Of a stretch of DNA of 34,461 nucleotides, positions 1-6,601 are shown in pieces. How positions within the stretch are numbered: the stretch's first letter is position 1; each line of letters starts with the position of its first letter. Made by a program: the position numbers and the translations under genes. This DNA is from Microcystis wesenbergii FACHB-1317 (GTDB lineage Bacteria; Cyanobacteriota; Cyanobacteriia; Cyanobacteriales; Microcystaceae): contig NZ_JACJQV010000114.1 in NCBI RefSeq assembly GCF_014696875.1, forward strand, positions 1-34,461, given 5' to 3'. The notes under the pieces were generated by a model. The model was given only the letters and a program-made list of their open reading frames with translations. It ran no database searches and was not told the origin of the DNA.

Positions 1-87
1 GCTATTCTAAGTCTACAGAAATGTTAGGATACTCTATTCGTTTATTAATTCATTATCTGAAGTTTCAAGAAGTGCCTATTCCTTACT

Positions 88-113
88 GATTCATAGCTTA
101 ATTCAGCAACGCC
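88..113. repeat. Solitary MITE/IS terminal inverted repeat
   Basis: This 26-bp stretch ends in TTCAGCAACGCC and matches the right terminus of the complete MITE at 2253-2365, sharing GATTCATA and CAGCAACGCC at the same spacing. No matching left end is seen between base 1 and here, so this is either the right end of an element that starts outside the window or a decayed end. The family is not identified. Confidence 0.6.
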
Positions 114-194
114 AGGGTTAACAGAAATTTTATACATTGTTGTCACCTAGTCGTAAGATGCCTTTATTTTAGATCACATTGCACAAAAACAGCC

Positions 195-240
195 GTATAA
201 CAAGTCGCTGCACCGGAACGCCGTCATTTGGTTGGTTGAG
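195..240 (+). other. Truncated integron attC site (left arm only)
   Basis: GTATAAC followed by AAGTCGCTGCACCGGAACG is nearly the same as the left arm of the complete attC at 6367. Both copies then run through GGTTGGTTGAG or GGTCGGTTGAG. Here the next 38 bases of the intact site (equivalent to 6414-6451, containing the right arm and the GTT core) are missing, and the sequence joins directly to the shared flank TGCGATCG. With no R' core the site should not recombine. It marks the end of an earlier cassette array or a duplicated array end. Confidence 0.7.
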
Positions 241-255
241 TGCGATCGTCGATCT

Positions 256-328
256 TGTAGGGTGCGTTACGGCGAATTATTAATTTTAGTTTTTTGACTA
301 AATTGATAGCCGCCTAACGCACCCTACA
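256..328. repeat. TAGGGTGCGTTA inverted-repeat element, copy 1
   Basis: TGTAGGGTGCGTTACGGCG at 256-274 pairs with CGCCTAACGCACCCTACA at 311-328 around an AT-rich loop of about 36 bases. The same element occurs at 6467-6539, where it sits just past the stop of the FUSC gene. Such hairpins are common dispersed repeats in cyanobacterial genomes, and this one could fold in RNA as a terminator-like structure. Confidence 0.7.
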
Positions 329-390
329 CTCTACTGAATATACAGCCCTGAGAGCAGAAATCCTTCAGGCTGATAATATTTGCCTATTAC

Positions 391-757
391 CTATTGGGTG
401 TAGGCAGGTAAGTCTTGACTCATTTGGTTTAAGTTGCTGGCAATGGCTTTCATCGTCATAAAAGCCGAGCTAAAGGCGATTAGCTCATTTAAAGGATAAC
501 TTCGACTCTCAACCCCCAAGCTCAGTAATTGCTTCTCAAGAGATTCAATTTCTTCGATGAGCAATCCTAACTTTGGTGGGTTGAGAATGACCTGGGCAGC
601 GATCGCAGTCTGTTGTGCGGTCTCGCGTAGCGAGCGCGTTGCGACCGCTTGTAATTCATTTGGTTGCTAAAACTGTGGAAATTTGTTCGAGACTGGCAAT
701 CTTAACCGAGGCTCGCTCGACCCCGTGTCGGTTAAATGACAGTGACCACTGCACCTA
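391..757 (-). pseudogene. Decayed partial copy of the FUSC-family exporter gene (3' end)
   Basis: Bases 241-600 match 6452-6811 at a constant offset of 6211 with only about ten differences by eye, so this is a recent duplicate of the 3' end and downstream flank of the FUSC gene at 6602-8833. Beyond base 600 the copy is reduced to short blocks. About 30 bases are lost between two AGCGATCGC octamers. A palindromic insert near 618-650 replaces a short stretch. The equivalents of about 6872-6990 and about 7046-7500 are gone. The final block matches about 7501-7547. The match then stops and VapC-like sequence begins. No product is expected. Confidence 0.85.
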
Positions 758-876
758 CTATCTAACAAAAATAGCATTTTCTGAATTAGAAATTATTTGT
801 CTTGCTGACTTACTCAGAGTTTTATTATTATCTAACCACCAAAGCAAAATATGAGTATCTAGTAAATATTTTAAAA
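758..876 (-). pseudogene. VapC-type PIN toxin, N-terminal stump
   Basis: The minus strand encodes LKYLLDTHILLWWLDNN and then LSKSARQIISNSENAIFV before a stop at 758-760, where the FUSC relic begins. LLDTHILLWWL is the usual start of PIN-domain VapC toxins and holds the first catalytic Asp. About 39 residues remain of a family normally 120-140 long, and the expected ATG before KYLLDTH reads TTA here. It is a dead remnant cut by the rearrangement that joined it to FUSC sequence. Confidence 0.7.
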
Positions 877-936
877 TTACTCTCTTTCAAAACTGTTGAT
901 AATATCATCGGGTAAAACATCAAAATCATCAGCCAT
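877..936 (-). pseudogene. VapB-type antitoxin, C-terminal remnant
   Basis: The minus strand reads MADDFDVLPDDIINSFERE then stop, immediately before the VapC stump. Acidic MADDFD tails followed by a short helix are typical ends of cyanobacterial VapB-like antitoxins that precede PIN toxins. The usual DNA-binding N-terminal part is not found upstream. A separate 15-codon piece at 939-986 (MTATVIDIGTLI) resembles the start of some DUF433 antitoxins and may be another scrap. The assignment rests on the short motif and on order. Confidence 0.5.
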
Positions 937-1045
937 TTTTAGCTACTAATAATTAAGGTTCCAATATCGATAACGGTAGCAGTCATAATTTAATAATTCC
1001 CTAGTTTATTATGTAAATTATAGACTATCTGTCATCACCAATCAG

Positions 1046-2014
1046 TCAATCATCAAGGGGACTTCTCACACCTCTGCCACCTCTGGCTAAAACGTGGGTA
1101 TAAATCATCGTCGTCCTCACATCTTTATGACCTAACAATTCTTGAACGGTGCGAATATCATAGCCATTTTGCAGTAAATGGGTAGCGAAACTATGGCGAA
1201 AGGTATGGCAACTGACTCGCTTAGGCACGCCGGATTGCTGAACGGCTTGTTTGAGAGCTTTTTGGATGGTGCTTTCGTGGAGATGATGGCGGCGGGTTTC
1301 GCCGGAACGCGGGTCTTGGGATAGGGTGTAGGAGGGGAAAATATACTGCCAAATCCATTCACGGTCAGCTGTTGGATATTTTTGCGCCAGGGCGTAGGGC
1401 AAATAAACAGAACCGTAACCTCTTTCCAAGTCTTGTCGATGTAGGCGTTGTACAGTTTGGAGATGTTCTTTGAGAGAGGCTTGAATGCGTTGGGGTAGGG
1501 GGGTTACGCGGTCTTCTTTGCCTTTGGTATCGCGGATAATCAGTTGATTTTGAGCAAAATCCACGTCCTTGACTCGCAAATTGAGGGCTTCGGCTAATCT
1601 CAACCCGCTACCATAAAGGAGTTGAACGATAAGATGCTCTACGCCACTGAGGTGCTTGATGACGTTTTGCACTTCTTCTTTGGTGAGGACGGTGGGCAGA
1701 CGTTTGTGACCTTTTGCCCGTAAATATGAACCGATATTTTCCAGTTCAATTTTAAGAACTTCTCGATAAAGAAAGAGGATGGCGTTGAGGGCTTGGTTTT
1801 GGGTGGCGGCGGCAACGTTTTTGTCAACGGCAAGATGGGTCAAAAAGGCTCTAATTTCTTCACCCCCCATTTCACGGGGATGTTTTTTCTGATGGAAGAG
1901 CAGATAACGCTTAATCCAGTCCAGATATGTTTGTTCGGTGCGGTAGGAGTAATGCTTAAGACGGATCGTCTCTCGCACTACGTCTAGGAGTTTTCGGGGT
2001 GGGGGAGGGTTCAT
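1046..2014 (-). CDS. intI: Integron integrase IntI
   Basis: This is a site-specific tyrosine recombinase that should integrate and excise gene cassettes at attI and attC. With the start at the MNPPPP methionine it has 322 residues, the usual IntI size. The N-terminal SAM-like domain covers about 5-95. The catalytic domain shows R139 ([10 protein letters not shown]), K164/K166, H270-x2-R273 (HTFRH), H296 (LLGH) and nucleophile Y305 (TTMIYTHV). The diagnostic feature is the extra segment at about 196-243 ([18 protein letters not shown], then [11 protein letters not shown]), which is found in IntI and absent from XerC/D and phage integrases. The C-terminus [10 protein letters not shown] is also IntI-like. 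The reading frame stays open upstream to 2155, but that part is made of the repeated attI-region sequence, so I place the start at 2014. It is divergent from the cassette, the normal integron arrangement. It looks intact. Confidence 0.93.
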   Translation of the reverse strand: MNPPPPRKLLDVVRETIRLKHYSYRTEQTYLDWIKRYLLFHQKKHPREMGGEEIRAFLTHLAVDKNVAAATQNQALNAILFLYREVLKIELENIGSYLRAKGHKRLPTVLTKEEVQNVIKHLSGVEHLIVQLLYGSGLRLAEALNLRVKDVDFAQNQLIIRDTKGKEDRVTPLPQRIQASLKEHLQTVQRLHRQDLERGYGSVYLPYALAQKYPTADREWIWQYIFPSYTLSQDPRSGETRRHHLHESTIQKALKQAVQQSGVPKRVSCHTFRHSFATHLLQNGYDIRTVQELLGHKDVRTTMIYTHVLARGGRGVRSPLDD

Positions 2015-2047
2015 AAAAGAGTACGCTAATCGGCATAACACGCTTAT

Positions 2048-2150
2048 CGTAATATTATACGGAAAACTTCTTGCGATCACTCCATTTGAGCGTAATATAC
2101 GGAAAGATTCTTTAAAAAGTGCGTATTTAGCGTGATATACGGAAAATTTC
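2048..2150. repeat. Three direct repeats in the attI region
   Basis: The motif CGTRATATACGGAAA followed by TTC recurs at 2048-2070 (with two extra bases), 2091-2110 and 2131-2150, at about 40-bp spacing. It lies between the intI start and the GTTAGGT core at 2164. In attI1 of class 1 integrons, accessory direct repeats at this place bind the integrase. The same role, or transcriptional control of intI, is inferred here. No promoter is assigned with confidence. Confidence 0.6.
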
Positions 2151-2163
2151 CGCATAATATATA

Positions 2164-2170
2164 GTTAGGT
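2164..2170 (+). other. Putative attI core (GTTAGGT)
   Basis: GTTAGGT fits the GTTRRRY consensus exactly. It lies 150 bp upstream of intI and is followed by the cassette. Recombination would occur between G2164 and T2165, making the cassette about 2165-6447. The site is inferred from consensus, position and orientation. Confidence 0.6.
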
Positions 2171-2252
2171 TCTACGTGAACCCATCATGGGCTATATCAA
2201 ATCGTAGTCCCCTAGCATTCGATGTTCAACCTTCTTTCGATATTCAAACTTC

Positions 2253-2365
2253 GGCGTTGCTGAATCAAGGTATGAATGACAACCTTGGACCTATCCAAAA
2301 GTTAGTTTGGGTCTAGGTTTTAAAAATCCCACAAAAGAAGATTCATATCTCAAATCAGCAACGCC
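2253..2365. mobile_element. 113-bp MITE with 8-bp target duplication
   Basis: The terminal inverted repeats begin GGCGTTGCTGA at both ends and extend about 25 bp to TATGAAT. The element is flanked on both sides by an identical CAAACTTC (2245-2252 and 2366-2373), an 8-bp target-site duplication. It encodes nothing. It sits inside the cassette, 30 bp before the oxidase ATG, so it arrived after the cassette formed. The parent IS is not in this window. A single matching end occurs at 88-113. Confidence 0.9.
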
Positions 2366-2394
2366 CAAACTTCTAAAGATCAAACCTTGAACTT

Positions 2395-5300
2395 ATGAGC
2401 TACCTCTCCTTTCACTCACCCTCATCGGCATCCCCCCCGGTTACTGCTAACGTTGGCTCCTTGCGATCGGCGTTTTCTCGCTGGGTGTTGAGGAATTATG
2501 GTTCGGACTATCGTTTTACTGTCAGTAGGCAGCGCAGCCGTGAGAATGCACAGCGATTTCAGCAGACATTTGAGGCTTGCAGTCGAGAGAACCCTACCGA
2601 TCATCCGATGGTTGGTATTGTCGGCGGAGGTTTTGCTGGACTCTTCGCAGGGTTAATCCTGCGATCTCTCGGCATTGAGTGCGACATCTTTGAAAGCAGC
2701 GACCGGGTTGGGGGGCGGATCGACACCTGGTATTCCTCAGATTACGATCCGAATGACATGGAAAAGGCCGGTCTTTACGGTGAAGTCGGCGGTATGCGGC
2801 TGCCGCAATTTTCCGCAGATATGCTGCCAGTGCAACAAGTGGCGCTTGCTGTCAATGCTGTACTGGATCGCAACGGTTTAGGTGACAAAAAAGTCTACTG
2901 GCGGAAGTTCTATTACAACTCGCCCCAACAAAGACTCCGGTACAACAATATGCCAACGTTCACCACCAGCAGCCAGTCGGTGCTGAACGGGTTCAACTTT
3001 GGTCAATCAACTGGTGGCGACGTGCCCGACATTTGGCTGACACCCAAACTAGACTCCCAGAAAAATCAGTATTTGCCCATTAACCAGGTACTAGACCAAG
3101 TTAACAAGCCGTTCCTTGATGCCATCAACCGTTCCTTCGCGGAAGGCTTTGAACTGTTAATGCAATTTGACCAGTACTCGATGTGGGACTATCTCACCAC
3201 CCAGTTTCGGTTGGGTGATATGGGCGAATACTACGATCCACAGATGGGTACCAAGAACGACCTGCTGCCGTGGTCGGTCGCCAGTTTCCTAGAAACCACC
3301 AATGTTGGCAGCGGTATGTATGCAGTGTCATTTGTAGAGATGGTGATAGCTGTATACGATTGGGGCGGCAGCAAAGATCCCTATCGACCCGGGGATAATG
3401 CCATCTATATGTTGACGGTTGATAAGGGAATGCGGCATTTTCCCGATGCCTGTCGCATTGTCCTCGATCTGGCGGATGCAGTGTCAAGCAAGGATGGTCA
3501 GATCGCACAGATACAGGTCGGAATGCTCCCGGCAAAACCGGATGGTTCCTATACTTACAATCCACCAAATCTGACCCCAGATGCCGAACCACCCCATGCC
3601 AAGGACAGCCAGAATGTACAAACTGCTGGGTCCAGCCCGCCAGAACTTGTTAGTGCCAACCAGCGCCAGCGGGTCTACCTGCGGCACAAGGCGGTGTCAT
3701 TGCAGCACGATGCCGAGCTATATGATGGTCATGGTGGGATGCGGTTGGTCGTTCGCGACCTTGCTACCACACAGGATTCAGAACATGTATACCCTTATGC
3801 GATCGCCACATTACCCAACGGCTGCTACCTGAATGGCGCAGATCGGCTGAACCTGCTCAATAGTCTTTCCTTTGCCAAGGCGCAGGCAATCCGCGAATCC
3901 AACTATATGAGTGCATTCAAGGCATTTTTGACCTTCAAAAAACAGTTCTGGATTGAAGCCGGAGAGCGACAGGGGGGATACGGTGCTGCTGCCACCGACC
4001 GACCCAACCGCCAGATCATCTATCCATCCTATGGATACAATGCCCAGCAGGGCGTTCTACAGATCTATTGTTGGGCGATGGATGCCCGCAAACTTGGAGC
4101 GCTAAGCGATCGCGAACGTATCGAAGAATGCCTTAAAGGAATTCAGTATCTCTACCCAGATGTGGATGTTTACGAACACTTTGCCGGATACGACGACGGT
4201 AGAACCACAAAAACCTGGTTTTGGGACGAACACGCTGGGGGTGGCGCATTTGTGCTGTTTAACCCCAATCAATTTAAGTATCTCTACCCCACCCTGTTAA
4301 CTCCAGAATTCGATGGCTGCCTCAACTTTGCTGGGGAGGGTTGCTCTGTGCATCACGGCTGGATCGTCGGCGCGCTGGATTCAGCCTATAACGCTGTACT
4401 GAATATCCTCCAGCAGGCGGGTGCAAAGGAGAAAATTCAACAGATGAAGGAGATCTGGGGTACTTACACAACACCCGATATCGAAGGCGATCCTAGTACC
4501 GCAAACCAGATGAGTTATGCCTATCAATACAATCTGGTGGATCGCAATGCGGCGGCAGTGCCACCCAATGGCGATCGCAGCATTTATGGGAATACAAATT
4601 ACGTTTTTGAAGGTCTCGTCCCTGCATTCATTGCCGACTACAACACAGTGCCACAGACTATGAAAGCAACGACACAGGACAAGCAAGTCCTCAAGATGTT
4701 GAATGCACTGTGGGACGATAACGTGGCGCAGCGGGCGAAATTACCACCGAAGCCTATCCGCACGGACAATGCGGTAGATATGTTAGAAGACATCTATTAT
4801 GGCAACAATTTCCAGGCTATTCCCGCTCCAGAGTTCTGGCTGAAGGACGACGATGAATTCGCACGCCAGCAGTTAGCCGGTTTCATGCCGAACCTGCTGA
4901 CACGAGTAAATGTATCTGAGGTCAAACAGCTTATCGCCACGGCTGAGGTACCTAACCCGGAAGACCTGGGGCCAATCGAGAATGTTCAGTACATCGCAGA
5001 TTATCGTCGTTACTTGTCAGCATGTACAGTAATTCCCGAAGGCTACTACCTCGCCAAGCCAATCGTATTTTTCACAGTCACAGCGCAAAACGAACTGATG
5101 CCGCTGGGCATCCAGCTTGAATTGGGCGGCGAGCTATTCACCCCCAATATGACTAATGCCGCCAATGCCTGGTTGCTGGCAAAAATGCAAACCAATTGCG
5201 CCGGACAAACCCTCCATGATGTTGGCTTTCATCAATTGCTGACCCACCAGATCTGTGCGATGGTGTCGATCTCATTGTTCTCGGAAGAGGTATTCAACCC

Positions 5301-6372
5301 ACTCACCGAACCTGTTTCCAGCGAACCGTTCCAGCAACACCCTGTGTTCAAATTGCTGAGTCCTCATGTCGTCAAGACAGTCGAGTTCCAACAAACCATC
5401 TATAATCATGACTACGATCCGACAGCCCAACCATTCCCCACAACCCGAACTATCAATGGCACTCCCGGCGTATACAACATCGGCTTCATTTACGATTTAA
5501 TCTTCTCTTGCGGTCGTATTGGCAACTATCAATTGCAAAATCGGATTTACAACGATAGTGATTTTCGTTTCCTAGATCTAGCAATTCCGATCGATGCTGC
5601 GAAACGTGGGGTTTCCGAAACACCGTTTTCCTACCCCTATGTGCACGATGCCAGCTTGTGGTTCAAAGCAATCTTCAGGTTCGTCAACGCATTTGTCAAT
5701 GTGCAATATCCGGGGGGAGATCGCGAGATTGCAGCAGATGTGCAACTGCAACGATTCTTCGATAAGTTAATCCCGTCATTCAACTATATCGACGGCAACC
5801 GTCGGGCGCAGCGATTCCCCAGCGAGGTCAAGACCGCTGACTGCCTAAAGCAAGTGCTAACGATGTTTATCTGGCAGTTCTCTGTACAGCACACCGTGGT
5901 CAATGACGGTGCCTACAATCACGCTGCATTCGTACCGAACGCCTCCACCCTAATGTACGCCCCCCCGCAAGGCAAATCCTCTGCTGAATGGACATCCGCC
6001 GATGTATTGTTCTGTCTTCCATCACAAACTGCGACCTATGAGGATATCGGGAACATGACTTTTATGGATGTCCAGATCAACGCATCGGTTACTGGGCAGG
6101 GTCCTTATCCTGAAACCGTCTTTGGTCGAGGTGTGCTGGAGCCATCCATTGATGTGCTACAGGATAGCTATGGTTTTGTCGTACCAGCACTACGCGACAT
6201 CGTTGACAGTTTTTACCAAGACGTGCGCGAGGTGGGTCAGGCGATCCGCATCAGACAGGCAAAGGACATCGCCCGGTACCTCGAACTGTATCCAAACGCC
6301 GATGCGGTGCCAGAGACGGTTGTGTTTGACCTGATCTCGCCCGTGAACGTGATGAATACGATCCAGACCTAA
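2395..6372 (+). CDS. L-amino-acid-oxidase-like / lipoxygenase-fold fusion protein (integron cassette gene)
   Basis: A 1325-residue two-part protein. Residues about 70-670 form a flavin amine oxidase: dinucleotide motif G77-x-G79-x2-G82 followed by ESSDRVGGRIDT, GGMRLP, and the FAD-closing FAGEGCSVHHGWIVGA from 645, like L-amino-acid oxidases (oxidative deamination giving H2O2 and ammonia). Residues about 800-1325 match the lipoxygenase fold: PLGIQLELGG, WLLAKMQ, H946-x4-H951, HPVFKLLSPH, and H1166-x3-N1170. Lipoxygenases bind iron through His499, His504, His690, Asn694 and the C-terminal Ile carboxylate (soybean numbering). Aligned by eye, His504 is M956 and the last residue is Thr, so iron binding and dioxygenase activity are doubtful. 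No signal peptide is evident. The stop codon lies inside the attC. The gene looks richer in G+C than its neighbours, suggesting transfer. The fusion could oxidise an amino or lipo-amino substrate, which is inference only. Confidence 0.85.
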   Translation: MSYLSFHSPSSASPPVTANVGSLRSAFSRWVLRNYGSDYRFTVSRQRSRENAQRFQQTFEACSRENPTDHPMVGIVGGGFAGLFAGLILRSLGIECDIFESSDRVGGRIDTWYSSDYDPNDMEKAGLYGEVGGMRLPQFSADMLPVQQVALAVNAVLDRNGLGDKKVYWRKFYYNSPQQRLRYNNMPTFTTSSQSVLNGFNFGQSTGGDVPDIWLTPKLDSQKNQYLPINQVLDQVNKPFLDAINRSFAEGFELLMQFDQYSMWDYLTTQFRLGDMGEYYDPQMGTKNDLLPWSVASFLETTNVGSGMYAVSFVEMVIAVYDWGGSKDPYRPGDNAIYMLTVDKGMRHFPDACRIVLDLADAVSSKDGQIAQIQVGMLPAKPDGSYTYNPPNLTPDAEPPHAKDSQNVQTAGSSPPELVSANQRQRVYLRHKAVSLQHDAELYDGHGGMRLVVRDLATTQDSEHVYPYAIATLPNGCYLNGADRLNLLNSLSFAKAQAIRESNYMSAFKAFLTFKKQFWIEAGERQGGYGAAATDRPNRQIIYPSYGYNAQQGVLQIYCWAMDARKLGALSDRERIEECLKGIQYLYPDVDVYEHFAGYDDGRTTKTWFWDEHAGGGAFVLFNPNQFKYLYPTLLTPEFDGCLNFAGEGCSVHHGWIVGALDSAYNAVLNILQQAGAKEKIQQMKEIWGTYTTPDIEGDPSTANQMSYAYQYNLVDRNAAAVPPNGDRSIYGNTNYVFEGLVPAFIADYNTVPQTMKATTQDKQVLKMLNALWDDNVAQRAKLPPKPIRTDNAVDMLEDIYYGNNFQAIPAPEFWLKDDDEFARQQLAGFMPNLLTRVNVSEVKQLIATAEVPNPEDLGPIENVQYIADYRRYLSACTVIPEGYYLAKPIVFFTVTAQNELMPLGIQLELGGELFTPNMTNAANAWLLAKMQTNCAGQTLHDVGFHQLLTHQICAMVSISLFSEEVFNPLTEPVSSEPFQQHPVFKLLSPHVVKTVEFQQTIYNHDYDPTAQPFPTTRTINGTPGVYNIGFIYDLIFSCGRIGNYQLQNRIYNDSDFRFLDLAIPIDAAKRGVSETPFSYPYVHDASLWFKAIFRFVNAFVNVQYPGGDREIAADVQLQRFFDKLIPSFNYIDGNRRAQRFPSEVKTADCLKQVLTMFIWQFSVQHTVVNDGAYNHAAFVPNASTLMYAPPQGKSSAEWTSADVLFCLPSQTATYEDIGNMTFMDVQINASVTGQGPYPETVFGRGVLEPSIDVLQDSYGFVVPALRDIVDSFYQDVREVGQAIRIRQAKDIARYLELYPNADAVPETVVFDLISPVNVMNTIQT

Positions 6373-6453
6373 CAAGCGCGCTGCACCGGAACGGACAAAT
6401 ATGGTCGGTTGAGTTTAAAGGTTTTTTGTGTCCGGTGAGCGCGACCGTTAGTG
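6367..6453 (+). other. attC: Complete integron attC site
   Basis: R'' is ACCTAAC (6367-6373), an exact RYYYAAC. R' is the GTTAG of GTTAGTG (6447-6453). The arms pair as CTAAC/GTTAG, then three unpaired bases (AAG opposite ACC), then CGCGCT, a single unpaired G, and CACCGGA paired with TCCGGTGAGCGCG. The unpaired spacer and the extrahelical base are the structural marks of folded attC recombination substrates. The oxidase stop codon (6370-6372) lies in R'', as in many cassettes. At 87 bp it is of ordinary attC length. Confidence 0.88.
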
Positions 6454-6466
6454 CGATCGCCGATCT

Positions 6467-6539
6467 TGTAGGGTGTGTTACGGCGAATTATTAATTTTAG
6501 TTTTTTGACTAAATTGATAGCCGCCTAACGCACCCTACA
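6467..6539. repeat. TAGGGTGCGTTA inverted-repeat element, copy 2
   Basis: This is the counterpart of 256-328 at the shared 6211-bp offset, with TGTAGGGTGTGTTACGGCG as the left arm. It lies just beyond the FUSC stop on that gene's downstream side and may act as its 3' stem-loop. Confidence 0.65.
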
Positions 6540-6601
6540 CTCTACTGAATATACAGCCCTAAGAGCAGAAATCCTTCAGGCTGATAATATTTGCCTATTA
6601 C

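Noticed and set aside
101-200. C-terminal end of a cassette gene before the left attC
   Set aside because: A short open frame ends at TAA 198-200 inside the attC relic, but it is only about 32 codons and runs into a MITE end; it is not supported as a gene.
615-854. 79-codon plus-strand ORF
   Set aside because: It runs across the FUSC relic, a palindrome and the VapC stump on the wrong strand, with no ribosome site.
1046-2014. Phage or XerC/D-type recombinase
   Set aside because: The extra [18 protein letters not shown] segment, the DPRSG..RRHH stretch and the adjoining attC point to IntI.
2015-2155. N-terminal extension of the integrase
   Set aside because: The frame is open, but it consists of the repeated attI-region sequence and gives a 47-residue extension not seen in IntI proteins; the MNPPPP start gives a normal length.
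3194-3687. Minus-strand ORFs within the oxidase gene
   Set aside because: They are antisense to strong domain motifs and have no ribosome sites.
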